Position numbers and translations under genes: made by a program. The notes under the pieces are model-generated. The model saw only the letters and a program-made list of their open reading frames with translations. It searched no databases and was not told where the DNA came from. Source: Acinetobacter sp. NIPH 2699 (GTDB lineage Bacteria; Pseudomonadota; Gammaproteobacteria; Pseudomonadales; Moraxellaceae). From it: DNA of 64,000 bases. The first letter of the stretch is position 1, and each line of letters begins with the position of its first letter. Positions 1-8,527 of this stretch are shown piece by piece. The stretch lies in NCBI RefSeq assembly GCF_022549355.1, contig NZ_JAKZGL010000013.1:1-64000 (forward strand), written 5' to 3'.

Positions 1-108
1 AGCTATAATCTCGTTGAGTGCGCTTAACTCGTTGTTCTCTTTCGTGTTCCATAAAATAAGTCTCTTAATGTGTAAACTTATTTCAGGACAGGACATTTAA
101 AGTAAATA

Positions 109-134
109 AAAAAGGAAGCACTTGCTTCCTTTTT
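109..134 (-). terminator. Intrinsic terminator of the BOF-domain gene
   Basis: Perfect 11-bp inverted repeat (AAAAAGGAAGC / GCTTCCTTTTT) with a 4-base loop. It lies ten bases past the stop codon of the leftward gene, and read leftward it ends in a T-run. The first 108 bases of the window show no gene I can support. Confidence 0.8.
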
Positions 135-143
135 ACATTTTAA

Positions 144-512
144 TCAGTGCTGATGTTTCTCAATTTTGATCACTTCAATGTCAGTTGGTTTATAACGATG
201 GGTATCCACTTCGCCCACTAAGCGTACATGATCACCAACCTTTAAGCCTGCTTTACGCCAAATGTCATCATCTACTTCGATACTGATCGTGCCACTGCTA
301 TCTTTAAATTCATAGTGATCACTTTTTAGATGTTTGGTAATTTGACCAGTCAAAGTAACACCTGTTTCATCCGCCATTTTAGCGGCCTGACTGACGGTCA
401 CAACATTTTTTGCGGCTTCTTGTATTAGCACATGATCATCCTTACCCGCCCAAGTCTGGCTGGATAATCCGATCACCAATCCAATCGCACAACCCGCAAT
501 GATTTTTTTCAT
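144..512 (-). CDS. YgiW/YdeI-family periplasmic OB-fold (BOF) protein
   Basis: This 122-residue protein has a signal peptide (MKK start, hydrophobic stretch, cleavage near TWA-GK at about residue 23) and then one bacterial OB-fold domain. The segment TLTGQITKHLKSDHYEFKD and the later VRLVGEVD strand are typical of the YgiW/YdeI (NirD/BOF) family. These small periplasmic proteins are linked to stress tolerance, and the fold usually binds cations or small ligands. The start is supported by AAGGTAGG a few bases upstream. The gene stands alone, with its own terminator. Family assignment is firm; the ligand and physiological role here are unknown. Confidence 0.85.
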   Translation of the reverse strand: MKKIIAGCAIGLVIGLSSQTWAGKDDHVLIQEAAKNVVTVSQAAKMADETGVTLTGQITKHLKSDHYEFKDSSGTISIEVDDDIWRKAGLKVGDHVRLVGEVDTHRYKPTDIEVIKIEKHQH

Positions 513-612
513 TTTACCTACCTTATTTTTTAACTTAAGAATATCTAAGCAAAAATTTATGCTGATGTCGGCTTACATTTGTAATCATTGGTAAATCTTT
601 GACATGGCATCA

Positions 613-635
613 CCCCCAGCCAATTAGGCTGAGGG
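613..635 (-). terminator. Hairpin downstream of doxX
   Basis: CCCC-AGCC and GGCT-GAGGGG can pair around a 5-base AATTA loop, ten bases after the doxX stop. There is no T-run on either side, so it may be a weak terminator or an mRNA 3'-end stabiliser. Confidence 0.4.
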
Positions 636-645
636 GACTTGATCA

Positions 646-1062
646 TTATTTCTCAATAAGATGATCGAGGCTAATACGACCTGCACCATAGAGCATCAAC
701 ATAAAGAAGCCACCCGCCATAGCGAAGTTCTTCATAAAGTTAATCGCATCTTCTGCACCACCATGGAAAATAAAGGCTGTAAGAATACTAAAAACACCTA
801 AGCCTAAAGATGCGAATCGTGTTTGGAAACCAAACAATAAAGCCAAGCCACCACCAAACTCAACCAAGATCACTAAAGGTAATAAAGCACCTGGAACACC
901 CATGGATTCCATATAACCCACCGTACCCGCATAGCCTACGATCTTGCCCCAACCTGCAACAAGAAAAATATAAGCCAATAACAAACGAGCAATCAGAGTT
1001 ACGACATTAGCCACGCCAGTCTGTGTTACGATATTTTTGACCACAACATTTGGATTAAACAT
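646..1062 (-). CDS. DoxX family membrane protein
   Basis: A 138-residue, four-helix integral membrane protein of the DoxX family. The hallmark first helix reads LLLAYIFLVAGWGKI, followed by a G-x-M-x-S-x-G-V-P segment and helices around LVILVEFGGGLALLFGF and FAMAGGFFMLMLYGAG. DoxX proteins take part in thiosulfate oxidation or redox stress in some organisms, but most bacterial members are uncharacterised. I place the start at the ATG at 1062 (MFNPNVV), because GGAAG lies just upstream and the in-frame GTG at 1074 would overlap it. It is a single gene with a hairpin after the stop. Confidence 0.85.
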   Translation of the reverse strand: MFNPNVVVKNIVTQTGVANVVTLIARLLLAYIFLVAGWGKIVGYAGTVGYMESMGVPGALLPLVILVEFGGGLALLFGFQTRFASLGLGVFSILTAFIFHGGAEDAINFMKNFAMAGGFFMLMLYGAGRISLDHLIEK

Positions 1063-1279
1063 AATTACTTCCACACTGTTTGTTTTTTAACATAGCAACA
1101 GTGTATGTATGTTTTATATTGCAATAAACATGATATCCGTTTACACATCGTTCTATATTTGCAACAGAAATCTCCCGCCTTAGACATCATGTAAAGTTAC
1201 CAATTAATTTGCTTTTTATACTGACATTCTACACATGCACTGTTAGGATTTAGCTCAAATTTATAGTGTTAACATTTTC

Positions 1280-1915
1280 ATGGAACTCATTGATTTTATT
1301 CTGCACGTTGACGAACACCTTTTAGAATTTATCACCAATTATGGCGTATGGATCTATGCCATTTTGTTTCTCATTATTTTTGTCGAAACTGGCTTTGTGG
1401 TCATGCCATTTCTACCTGGTGATAGTTTGCTTTTTGCTGCTGGTGCACTTGCGGCTTCAACAGGTGCCATGGATCCATGGTTGTTAGGTGTTTTACTATT
1501 TATTGCCGCAGTATTGGGCGATACCGTTAATTATCATATTGGTCACTATATCGGTCCACGTGTGTTTGAAAGCAACTCTCGCTTTATCAATAAACAACAT
1601 TTACTCAAAACTCAGCAATTTTTTGAACGTCATGGTGGAAAAACCATTATTTTTGCTCGATTTGTTCCATTTGCACGGACCTTTGCTCCCTTTGTCGCGG
1701 GCGCAGGCAGCATGAACTATAAATATTTCCTGACCTATAATGTAATTGGTGCTTTCTGCTGGATCGCATCCTTTATCACTTTGGGTTATTTATTTGGAAA
1801 TATGCCAATCGTCAAAGACAACTTCACTTATTTGATTTTTGGCATCATTATTATCAGCATCTTACCGGGCATTATCGGCTTTATTCGCCAAAGAATGAAT
1901 CGACATAAAGCCTAA
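1280..1915 (+). CDS. DedA family inner-membrane protein
   Basis: A 211-residue DedA/VTT (SNARE-associated) membrane protein. Visible family signatures are FVETGFVVMPFLPGDSLLF near residue 35, a GDTVNYHIGHYIG segment, and the conserved FxRFVPFARTFAPFVAGAG loop at about residues 124-142. This re-entrant loop carries the acidic and arginine residues needed for function. DedA proteins are thought to scramble or flip undecaprenyl phosphate or other phospholipids and support membrane homeostasis. No good ribosome-binding site precedes the ATG at 1280, so the start rests on the N-terminal match to the family. It converges with the LysE gene. Confidence 0.88.
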   Translation: MELIDFILHVDEHLLEFITNYGVWIYAILFLIIFVETGFVVMPFLPGDSLLFAAGALAASTGAMDPWLLGVLLFIAAVLGDTVNYHIGHYIGPRVFESNSRFINKQHLLKTQQFFERHGGKTIIFARFVPFARTFAPFVAGAGSMNYKYFLTYNVIGAFCWIASFITLGYLFGNMPIVKDNFTYLIFGIIIISILPGIIGFIRQRMNRHKA

Positions 1916-1938
1916 TCAAGATTTGCTGTTTTTTGGTT

Positions 1939-2529
1939 TTAGAAGAAACGGAACACCATCGGCAGCATACAGATCAGCAATAACATGGCCGACCCTTTAT
2001 ATAAATGGTCGGCTTTAATTCCAGCTAAACTTCCCGCCAACAGTGCACGTCCGAATACCATCCAAAAAATAGAAACTGGGATGAGTACCAGTGTAAAAAT
2101 CGTAAACACCAATAGCGCATTTTGTACCGAATTCCACGTCTCAAGCGGGAAGATTCCTGCTGCTAACAGCACCGTTTTGGGGTTTTTTAAGGTAGATACA
2201 AATAACTGTGTCTTGCGTATATGTTGATGATGTTGAGCATGCTTTTGTAGATGAGAACTTTTCCAGAGATGAAATGCCATCCAAAGCACATAGACTAAAC
2301 CACCCGTATGCAGAATCACCCCGAGTGCAGGCCAAATGGGTTGGAAAAGATGGATAAACAATGCCCATAAACTCACACCATATACATAACCCAACCATTC
2401 TATCGGGATAAAAGTGAGTGTTTTAGGTACACCTTGTTGGTGTGTTGCACTGGCAAGCATAGCATTGGTTGGACCGGGAATAAGTAACACCGCCAACATT
2501 GCCAAAACAAAAAACCAACTCTCTATCAT
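1939..2529 (-). CDS. LysE/RhtB family amino-acid exporter
   Basis: A 196-residue inner-membrane protein with about six hydrophobic segments. It begins with LAMLAVLLIPGPTNAML, the LysE/RhtB signature (PGP in the first helix). Members export amino acids such as lysine, threonine or homoserine lactones using the proton gradient; substrate cannot be read from sequence. A His-rich hydrophilic loop (HAQHHQHIRK) sits near the middle. The gene is monocistronic and converges with the DedA gene 24 bases away. About 210 bases upstream are gene-free and presumably hold its promoter. Confidence 0.82.
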   Translation of the reverse strand: MIESWFFVLAMLAVLLIPGPTNAMLASATHQQGVPKTLTFIPIEWLGYVYGVSLWALFIHLFQPIWPALGVILHTGGLVYVLWMAFHLWKSSHLQKHAQHHQHIRKTQLFVSTLKNPKTVLLAAGIFPLETWNSVQNALLVFTIFTLVLIPVSIFWMVFGRALLAGSLAGIKADHLYKGSAMLLLICMLPMVFRFF

Positions 2530-2738
2530 ATATATACCGAATGACTGTGCGTGGTCGCCACCTTAAACGAATTTAGGGGGAATAGACAAGTTTTAAGCGA
2601 CTACTTCAATGGACAAGATCAGGAAAACAGTGGGGTAAATTACATTAAGAAATTGATTTTTATATTTTTTACTTGAAACATTTTGCTAAGATTTAGTTTT
2701 CATTGCCGCAGCGAACTACGGCAATAATCAATAGAAAA

Positions 2739-3128
2739 CTATGATTTCGGTCGTGGTTTCACAATAATTGGACAGCCTTTAAACTGCGCTGCTTGCACAA
2801 TTGCGTCTTGCTGGCCCAAAACTTTTGCTAGCTCGGTATTTTTGGTATTCATCGACTGACCCATATTCACGGAAACAGATGGACCAAAGCCCCAGCCGCC
2901 TTTACCCCAACCGCCACCGAGTCCAACACCCACGCCAACACCAGTTCGTTTCGGCGTTTGCACACCATTGTCAATATAATGCTGAACACGATTGTATTCC
3001 GCTTGCAGTTGTTGACAGTTTAAAGCTTGGTACTGTGTTGGCGAGACATAAGCGGGTTTAACCGTTGATGCACAAGCACCCAATAGCATACTCGTAGCCA
3101 AAACAGGCATCCAATATAAGCGTTTCAT
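2739..3128 (-). CDS. Small glycine-rich lipoprotein
   Basis: A 129-residue predicted lipoprotein. The signal peptide ends in the lipobox LLGAC, so Cys-19 would be lipidated. A conserved-looking LNCQQLQAEYNRVQHYI segment follows. Next comes a striking Gly/Val/Trp-rich stretch (GVGVGVGLGGGWGKGGWG), the kind of glycine-zipper run that can insert in membranes, and then a polar tail. A strong RBS (AAGAGAA) precedes the start. It begins 9 bases after the parA-like gene, so the two are probably cotranscribed. I do not recognise a function; it resembles hypothetical lipoproteins of Acinetobacter. Confidence 0.75.
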   Translation of the reverse strand: MKRLYWMPVLATSMLLGACASTVKPAYVSPTQYQALNCQQLQAEYNRVQHYIDNGVQTPKRTGVGVGVGLGGGWGKGGWGFGPSVSVNMGQSMNTKNTELAKVLGQQDAIVQAAQFKGCPIIVKPRPKS

Positions 3129-3137
3129 AACGTTCTC

Positions 3138-3980
3138 TTATTGCTTTGATTCAATCTCATTGAACAAAGTGACATAAGCAAGGGTCAACTTATGTTCAGA
3201 TGCCAAATGAATCAAGGGTAAATTCTTTTGATGTGATTCTTTCATTAATACGGATGGTGGCAGCATGCTTGCTAACACAGGTAAGCCTTCATCTTTTAAC
3301 TGTTGAACCACTTCACGCGGTAATTTTGCCTGAGACTGGAATTGATTGACCACGATTCCCTCAATCTCCAAGCGATCATTATGATCATCTTGGGTTTCGA
3401 GCACATTTTCAATCAAAGTTTGTAACGCACGTTTTGAAAACACATCACAATCAAATGGAATCAACACACGTTGTGCCGAAATCAGTGCCGATAAAGTAAA
3501 GAAATTAAATGCGGGTGGTGTATCAATATAAATACGGTCATAACGCGAACTCAAGACCTGAATCGAATCACGTAACTTATAAATTTTGTGCTTGCTTTCC
3601 AAGGCATGCTCAAGCGTGCCTAAACTTGGGCTGGCAGGAATCACATCCAAGTTTTCAAAAGAGGTACGATGCACATAGCTTTCTAAACCTTTGCTACGTG
3701 GTGCTTTAAGAATTGAGCCGATGGCATTGCCAATCAAGCCCTTTTGCTGTGTTGTTGCTAAAATATCATCAAAGAAATTTTCAATGTTTGGCTCTAATGC
3801 TGCTTTATCCGCAGAATATGTCGCATCTTCACCTAAAAGGTATTGGCTTGAGTTTGCTTGTGGATCTAGATCAATCACTAAGGTTCTGAAACCTTGTTTA
3901 GCGCTAATCGCCGCTAAATTCACAGTGATACTTGATTTCCCCACACCACCTTTTTGGTTAAATACCACACGAGTTAACAT
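3138..3980 (-). CDS. Orphan ParA-family ATPase
   Basis: A 280-residue deviant Walker-A ATPase of the ParA/MinD/Soj superfamily. The P-loop FNQKGGVGKSSITVNLA lies at residues 7-23, with the signature lysine. LVIDLDPQANSS is the A' motif and YIDTPPAFNF the Walker B region. ParA proteins dimerise on ATP, bind DNA nonspecifically and position cargo such as chromosomes or protein complexes. No parB-like gene is adjacent, and the downstream partner is a small lipoprotein. This is therefore an orphan ParA rather than the chromosomal segregation pair. RBS AGAGGGAAA supports the start. Confidence 0.85.
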   Translation of the reverse strand: MLTRVVFNQKGGVGKSSITVNLAAISAKQGFRTLVIDLDPQANSSQYLLGEDATYSADKAALEPNIENFFDDILATTQQKGLIGNAIGSILKAPRSKGLESYVHRTSFENLDVIPASPSLGTLEHALESKHKIYKLRDSIQVLSSRYDRIYIDTPPAFNFFTLSALISAQRVLIPFDCDVFSKRALQTLIENVLETQDDHNDRLEIEGIVVNQFQSQAKLPREVVQQLKDEGLPVLASMLPPSVLMKESHQKNLPLIHLASEHKLTLAYVTLFNEIESKQ

Positions 3981-4062
3981 GATTTCCCTCTACACGATTT
4001 TTTTGCAAATTGCACACAGTTTAACCTAGTGCCCCAACAATTACTAAAACAATGTCAGACAA

Positions 4063-4455
4063 TTACCCAAAAACAGGCTTCATCATCACCAAGCCAAGAA
4101 TCCCCACCAATGCAACTGCACCGATCAAAACACCGATACGACGCTGCACCAATAAAATACTGCTATCTTCTCGATAGGTTTTAATCATAGACGACCAGAG
4201 TACAAAAAATAGAATGATTTTGGCGTAGAACCAAGGCTGAACCTCAAAGTTATTCATCACCAGTAATACTGCGCCAGTCATGATAATCAGCGATAGTGAC
4301 AAATGTTGTAAGCCCACAAAACCTTTACGTGCTTTGGGGCTAGGTTGTTGCTGTTGTGTCCCCACAAATAATGTCGCTGCGCGAACAACAAAGACCAGAA
4401 TCAACAGACTGACTGCTGACATATGAATAATTTTGGTGATTAAATGTGCATCCAT
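4063..4455 (-). CDS. SirB2-like membrane protein
   Basis: A 130-residue protein with four hydrophobic helices. Its start, HLITKIIHMSAVSLLILVF, matches the pattern of SirB2/YchQ proteins, which have a histidine in the first helix, FVVRA afterwards and PWFYAKI in the third. SirB2 was named for a link to invasion-gene expression in Salmonella, but its molecular function is unknown. I choose the ATG at 4455 because AAGGA lies six bases upstream; the in-frame TTG at 4461 is too close to that site. It follows bolA by a few bases and is probably in the same operon. Confidence 0.7.
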   Translation of the reverse strand: MDAHLITKIIHMSAVSLLILVFVVRAATLFVGTQQQQPSPKARKGFVGLQHLSLSLIIMTGAVLLVMNNFEVQPWFYAKIILFFVLWSSMIKTYREDSSILLVQRRIGVLIGAVALVGILGLVMMKPVFG

Positions 4456-4464
4456 AATCAATCC

Positions 4465-4773
4465 TTAAGGTTTTGGTGCATGTGCACATTCAGGGCTTGC
4501 AGGTGCTTGACCTTGCCACTCACTTGCGACATAAGCATGAATCGCTAAGGCATGAATCTGTCCCGGACTCATCAGCTCAGCAGCAACTGCATAAATTTTT
4601 TGATGGCGTTGTACCAAACGTAAACCTTGAAACGCATCACTGACCACAATCACTTTAAAGTGTGATTCTTTCCCAGGAAAATAACCACCATGACCCGCCG
4701 ATTCATTGATCACTTCAAGGTGACTCGGAGCTAAGCTTTGTAAACGTTCAATCAACTGTTGTTCTAAGTTCAT
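4465..4773 (-). CDS. BolA family protein
   Basis: A 102-residue BolA-like protein (class II KH-like fold). The signature is HGGYFPGKESHFKVIVVSDAF, then LRLVQRHQKIYAVAAELM and HALAIHAY. The conserved His of the C-terminal helix (IHAL) is the usual Fe-S ligand when BolA pairs with a monothiol glutaredoxin. BolA proteins act in iron-sulfur trafficking and stress-dependent morphology or transcription. It sits directly upstream of the SirB2-like gene (9 bases between stop and chosen start) and is divergent from the tRNA genes. The C-terminal tail (PASPECAHAPKP) carries an extra Cys and His. Confidence 0.9.
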   Translation of the reverse strand: MNLEQQLIERLQSLAPSHLEVINESAGHGGYFPGKESHFKVIVVSDAFQGLRLVQRHQKIYAVAAELMSPGQIHALAIHAYVASEWQGQAPASPECAHAPKP

Positions 4774-4925
4774 CAGTCACTCTGTAGGTTCAGATTGAGG
4801 TAGTCCACTAGTATACATGAGCATCCCTTGAGTAAAACGCTTATACAAAATTTCGCTTTTTGCTTTTTTTAATACTAGAAATGCTTTTATTTTATGCAAT
4901 TAATCAATTTCTTTGCATAAAATTA

Positions 4926-4953
4926 TTGACCCTATTTTTGCATAATGTATTAT
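4926..4953 (+). promoter_or_regulatory. Promoter of the tRNA-Gly pair
   Basis: TTGACC (4926-4931) and TATTAT (4948-4953) are separated by 16 bases. Transcription would start about three bases before the first tRNA. No T-rich terminator lies between the two tRNAs, so both are probably made from this promoter. Confidence 0.65.
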
Positions 4954-4962
4954 ACACGGCAT

Positions 4963-5035
4963 GCGGGAATAGCTCAGTTGGTAGAGCATAACCTTGCCAA
5001 GGTTGGGGTCGGGAGTTCGAGTCTCCTTTCCCGCT
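4963..5035 (+). tRNA. tRNA-Gly (GCC), copy 1
   Basis: A complete cloverleaf can be drawn: acceptor GCGGGAA/TTCCCGC, D-arm GCTC/GAGC, anticodon stem TAACC/GGTTG with loop TTGCCAA (anticodon GCC), T-arm GGGAG/CTCCT with TTCGAGT. The discriminator is T. CCA is not encoded: the bases after the discriminator are CAA, so CCA must be added by the nucleotidyltransferase. Confidence 0.95.
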
Positions 5036-5076
5036 CAAATTTTTTAGTGTAAGTTTTAGAAAAAACTGCTCAATAA

Positions 5077-5152
5077 GCGGGAATAGCTCAGTTGGTAGAG
5101 CATAACCTTGCCAAGGTTGGGGTCGGGAGTTCGAGTCTCCTTTCCCGCTCCA
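5077..5152 (+). tRNA. tRNA-Gly (GCC), copy 2, with encoded CCA
   Basis: The first 73 bases are identical to copy 1 and give the same cloverleaf and GCC anticodon. Unlike copy 1, the sequence continues with an encoded CCA (5150-5152). The 41-base spacer between the copies has no terminator, and a terminator follows eight bases later. Confidence 0.95.
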
Positions 5153-5160
5153 GATTCAAA

Positions 5161-5190
5161 AAAAGCCCTAGTCGAAAGATTAGGGCTTTT
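5161..5190. terminator. Bidirectional terminator between tRNA-Gly and the MFS operon
   Basis: AAAAGCCCTA (5161-5170) pairs with TAGGGCTTTT (5181-5190) around a 10-base loop, with A-runs and T-runs on the two sides. It can end the tRNA transcript rightward and the valine-catabolism operon leftward. Confidence 0.85.
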
Positions 5191-5210
5191 TTCTATTCAG
5201 AAGATGCACA

Positions 5211-6572
5211 TTAAGAATGTTCAGTGATTTTGGTTTTCAAGTCTAAATCTTCTTTTTGCATATACGCATCATCCGCTCGATAAATTCGATCGCGTGGCAT
5301 GAAGGTGGTGGCAACAATCGCGACCACTGCCATCGACCCAATATAAATCATAATCAGATAGGGATTGCCCTGCCCAACACTCAGCAGCTTGGTCGCAATC
5401 AGTGGCGCTATACCACCACCCAATACCCCAGCCAACTGCACCGAAATTGAGATACCACTGTAGCGAATTTCTGCGGGGAACTGCCGCGCAAACAGTTGTG
5501 CCTGTGGTGCATACATAATCGGGAAAACCACACCAATCGCGAGCACAATCGCGGTCCACACCCAAACGGGATCTTTGGTATTCAACATGCTAAAGAATGG
5601 ATAGCAATAAAGTGCCAACACGCATAAACCAAACATAAACATATTGCGCTGACCGACCTTATCTGACAGATGTCCACATAGCGGCGTTACAAACAAGATC
5701 ACAGCAGCACCACAAATGGTGGCGAATAGAATCTCTTGTCGTGGAATCCCCAGTTGTGCGGTGGTATAGGCCAAGGTAAAGGTCGAGGCAATATAAAACC
5801 ATGCATTTTCAGCCGCACGTGCCACAATAATAGTGATGAGTTGCTTCGGATGATGCTTAAACACTTGTAAAGCAGGGACTTTCACTTGTTCGGACTGCTG
5901 TTTTACTTTTTCAAAGTCAGGCGATTCCGGTACTTTGACACGGATATACCAACCCACACCGAGTAAAACAATACTGGCAAGAAATGGCAAACGCCAGCCC
6001 CAACTAAAAAGGGCTTGTTCAGGTAATAATGAGACCAGTCCAAGTGCAATAGATGCCAGCATTAAACCACCACCAGTACTGGCTTGAGGCAAACTGCCCC
6101 AAAAGCCTTTCCCTCCTTCAGGGGCGTGTTCAACCGCCATCAAAACAGCACCACCCCATTCGCCACCCATCGCCATACCTTGGATGAATCGCAAAATCAC
6201 CAAACACAGCGCAGCCCAATAACCAATGGATTCATAGGTGGGTAACAGTCCAATCAGAACAGTCGGAATCCCCATCAACATCAGGGTAAGTAGCAACATA
6301 GATTTACGACCAATCTTGTCACCAAAATGTCCAAACACCAAGCCACCCAAAGGTCGCCCAATAAACCCAACCGCATAGGTGGCAAATGCAGCAAGCACAC
6401 CAGTCAGCGGGTCTAAATTTGGAAAAAATAATTTATTAAAAATCAGCGCTGCTGCTGCACCATAGATAAAGAAGTCATACCACTCAATGGTGGTACCGAC
6501 CATACTGGAAATCCCTGCTAATCGATGTGACGACTTTTTAGGGGGTGAACCGTTTTCATATGCTGTTTGCAT
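5211..6572 (-). CDS. MFS transporter, metabolite:H+ symporter (MHS) family
   Basis: A 453-residue, 12-helix major facilitator of the MHS subfamily (ProP/ShiA/KgtP-like). Typical features are SSMVGTTIEWYDFFIYG in the first helix, the loop 2-3 motif GHFGDKIGRKSMLL, and RFIQGMAMGGEWGGAVL in helix 4. MHS proteins import carboxylates or related metabolites with protons. As the last gene of the mms operon, the likely substrate is a branched-chain acid or 3-hydroxyisobutyrate-type compound, which is inference from position. The ATG at 6572 is preferred over the GTG at 6575 because AAGGAAG lies six bases upstream. Confidence 0.85.
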   Translation of the reverse strand: MQTAYENGSPPKKSSHRLAGISSMVGTTIEWYDFFIYGAAAALIFNKLFFPNLDPLTGVLAAFATYAVGFIGRPLGGLVFGHFGDKIGRKSMLLLTLMLMGIPTVLIGLLPTYESIGYWAALCLVILRFIQGMAMGGEWGGAVLMAVEHAPEGGKGFWGSLPQASTGGGLMLASIALGLVSLLPEQALFSWGWRLPFLASIVLLGVGWYIRVKVPESPDFEKVKQQSEQVKVPALQVFKHHPKQLITIIVARAAENAWFYIASTFTLAYTTAQLGIPRQEILFATICGAAVILFVTPLCGHLSDKVGQRNMFMFGLCVLALYCYPFFSMLNTKDPVWVWTAIVLAIGVVFPIMYAPQAQLFARQFPAEIRYSGISISVQLAGVLGGGIAPLIATKLLSVGQGNPYLIMIYIGSMAVVAIVATTFMPRDRIYRADDAYMQKEDLDLKTKITEHS

Positions 6573-6692
6573 CACAATCTTCCTTTCTGCAATCTTCTTG
6601 TTTTTGCGTTTTTCTGCTTATGAGCAATCCTGACCATAAGCATTTCAAGCCTTGCTGTATTTCTAAGTATTTTTTTATTTTTATAAGGTGAT

Positions 6693-7718
6693 TTAGCTCA
6701 GTTTTTCTAAAATTTGCTCCAGTTCTGAGTTGGCTTTCTGCCATTGTGGTTGCTTATCTTTATCGACAATCAGTGCACGCACACCTTCAATAAAGTCACC
6801 ATGTTCAAACCAGATATCCTGCAAATCACGCTCCAATTGCATGCACTGTTGCAACGAAAGTCCACGCCCTAAATGTTGCAGCTTTAAACTGGTTTGTTTG
6901 GCAACAAACGAACGCTGTTGCAGAATATTCAGCATTTTGCTGGTCCACGGCTGCAACTGTTGCTCTTGTTCAGTCTCAAGGCTGGATTCAATTTCATCTA
7001 AATACTGAAAACCGAAATGTTTACGAATCCCTTCCGTCAGTTGTTTTAATTCACTTTCAGCAGGACGCGTAATAAAGCGGCTGACAATATGTTCGATGTG
7101 TTGTTTGGTTAACTGTGGTGCATCAACAAGTGCTTCTTGCAAAGCCTGTAATTGCTCACTAGGTACGTGGTAGTCAATTAAATCGAGGTAGAGTGCATCG
7201 CTGCTGCTGATCTGCTCTCCTGTAATCGCCATATAGACACCGATATCATCCAGTCTCGACAGGAAATGCGTGGCACCGACATCAGGGAAAAAGCCGATCG
7301 CTGTTTCAGGCATGGCAAATCGAGACTTTTCACTACTCACAATAATGTGACAAGCTTGTGCCAAGCCAAAACCACCACCGAGTACATAACCATCAAGCAA
7401 CACCAGCACAGCTTTTTCATATTCACGTAGCGTGGTCAGCATTTTATATTCAGCACTGAAATAACCTTGGTGATCCGTCGTGCCATTTTTATAACTGTCA
7501 TAGAGATAACGAATATCGCCACCTGCACAAAATGCTTTAGGGCTATTCGATTTAATCAACACCGCCTGAATGGCAGCATCATTTCGCCACAGTTCAAGCT
7601 GGCTGCAAATCCCTTCAATCATCTCTAGTGATAACGCATTGAGATGGGTCACTCGATTTAAACTGATGATGCCTAAGCCACCCTTTTGTTCAATCATTAA
7701 GTGATGTTCTGTATTCAT
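6693..7718 (-). CDS. 3-hydroxyisobutyryl-CoA hydrolase-like protein
   Basis: A 341-residue crotonase-fold protein. It differs from simple enoyl-CoA hydratases by its length and by the motif FCAGGDIRYLYDSYKNG, characteristic of 3-hydroxyisobutyryl-CoA hydrolases (HIBCH). The oxyanion-hole region YVLGGGFGLAQAC and the catalytic region MPETAIGFFPDVGATHFLSRL (Glu and Asp) are present. It would release free 3-hydroxyisobutyrate from its CoA ester in valine breakdown, feeding MmsB. The start at 7718 (MNTEHHL) begins 13 bases after the upstream gene; a longer reading frame to 7832 would run back into that gene and lacks family similarity. Confidence 0.85.
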   Translation of the reverse strand: MNTEHHLMIEQKGGLGIISLNRVTHLNALSLEMIEGICSQLELWRNDAAIQAVLIKSNSPKAFCAGGDIRYLYDSYKNGTTDHQGYFSAEYKMLTTLREYEKAVLVLLDGYVLGGGFGLAQACHIIVSSEKSRFAMPETAIGFFPDVGATHFLSRLDDIGVYMAITGEQISSSDALYLDLIDYHVPSEQLQALQEALVDAPQLTKQHIEHIVSRFITRPAESELKQLTEGIRKHFGFQYLDEIESSLETEQEQQLQPWTSKMLNILQQRSFVAKQTSLKLQHLGRGLSLQQCMQLERDLQDIWFEHGDFIEGVRALIVDKDKQPQWQKANSELEQILEKLS

Positions 7719-7731
7719 GTTTGTGGATCTC

Positions 7732-8508
7732 TTATTGATTTTTAAAATTCGCCTGTCGTTTTTGCACAAAGGCCTGCATACCTTCTTTTTGATCGGAGGT
7801 TGCAAAGATTGAATGGAACATACGTCGTTCAAAACGTAAACCTTCGGTCAGATTCACTTCAAAGGCACGGTTAATGGTTTCTTTTAGCATCATATTGGCT
7901 GTCAGGGATCGTGCCGCGATTTTCTCCGCTGCTTGTAAGGTTTGTTCGAGCAATTCGTCTTTACTCAAAATCCGCGCCACCAGACCACTTTGCTCAGCTT
8001 CAACAGCCCCCATTTGTCGTGCAGTCAAACACATTTCCATGGCTTTGGCCTTACCAATCGCATGGGTCAAACGCTGGGTACCACCAATGCCAGGGATCAC
8101 GCCTAAGGTGACTTCAGGCAAACCAAACTTGGCGTTGTCAGCGCAATAAATAAAGTCACACATCAACGCCAACTCACAGCCCCCACCCAGAGCATAACCA
8201 CTCACCGCAGCAATCAAAGGTTTACGGCGTTGGGCAATGCGATCAGAAAGATGAAAAAAATCATCAAAATAAATCTCAGGAAAGTTCAGCTCAGCCATTT
8301 CCTTGATATCAGCCCCTGCGGCAAAGGCTTTTTCTGAGCCTGCCAACACCATGCAGCCAATCTCACGATCTTTTTCCAATTGATCAAGCGCCTGATTGAC
8401 CTCACTGATCAATTCACTGTTTAAGGCATTTAGCGCCTGAGGACGATTCAGAGTAATCAGCCCAACACCATTACGTTTTTCTAATAAAATAGTTTGCCAC
8501 TCCATCAT
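7732..8508 (-). CDS. Enoyl-CoA hydratase (valine pathway)
   Basis: A 258-residue crotonase. The CoA-binding and oxyanion motif AFAAGADIKEMAEL, the first catalytic Glu in YALGGGCELALMCD and the second in LPEVTLGVIPGIGGTQRL are all present, so hydratase activity is expected. In this operon it would hydrate methacrylyl-CoA to 3-hydroxyisobutyryl-CoA. Two ATGs are adjacent (8508 and 8505), with AAGGA upstream. It lies 19 bases after the acyl-CoA dehydrogenase and 13 before the hydrolase. General fatty-acid enoyl-CoA hydratase activity is the alternative; context favours the valine pathway. Confidence 0.87.
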   Translation of the reverse strand: MMEWQTILLEKRNGVGLITLNRPQALNALNSELISEVNQALDQLEKDREIGCMVLAGSEKAFAAGADIKEMAELNFPEIYFDDFFHLSDRIAQRRKPLIAAVSGYALGGGCELALMCDFIYCADNAKFGLPEVTLGVIPGIGGTQRLTHAIGKAKAMEMCLTARQMGAVEAEQSGLVARILSKDELLEQTLQAAEKIAARSLTANMMLKETINRAFEVNLTEGLRFERRMFHSIFATSDQKEGMQAFVQKRQANFKNQ

Positions 8509-8527
8509 GAAATTCCTTGTTCTGGTT

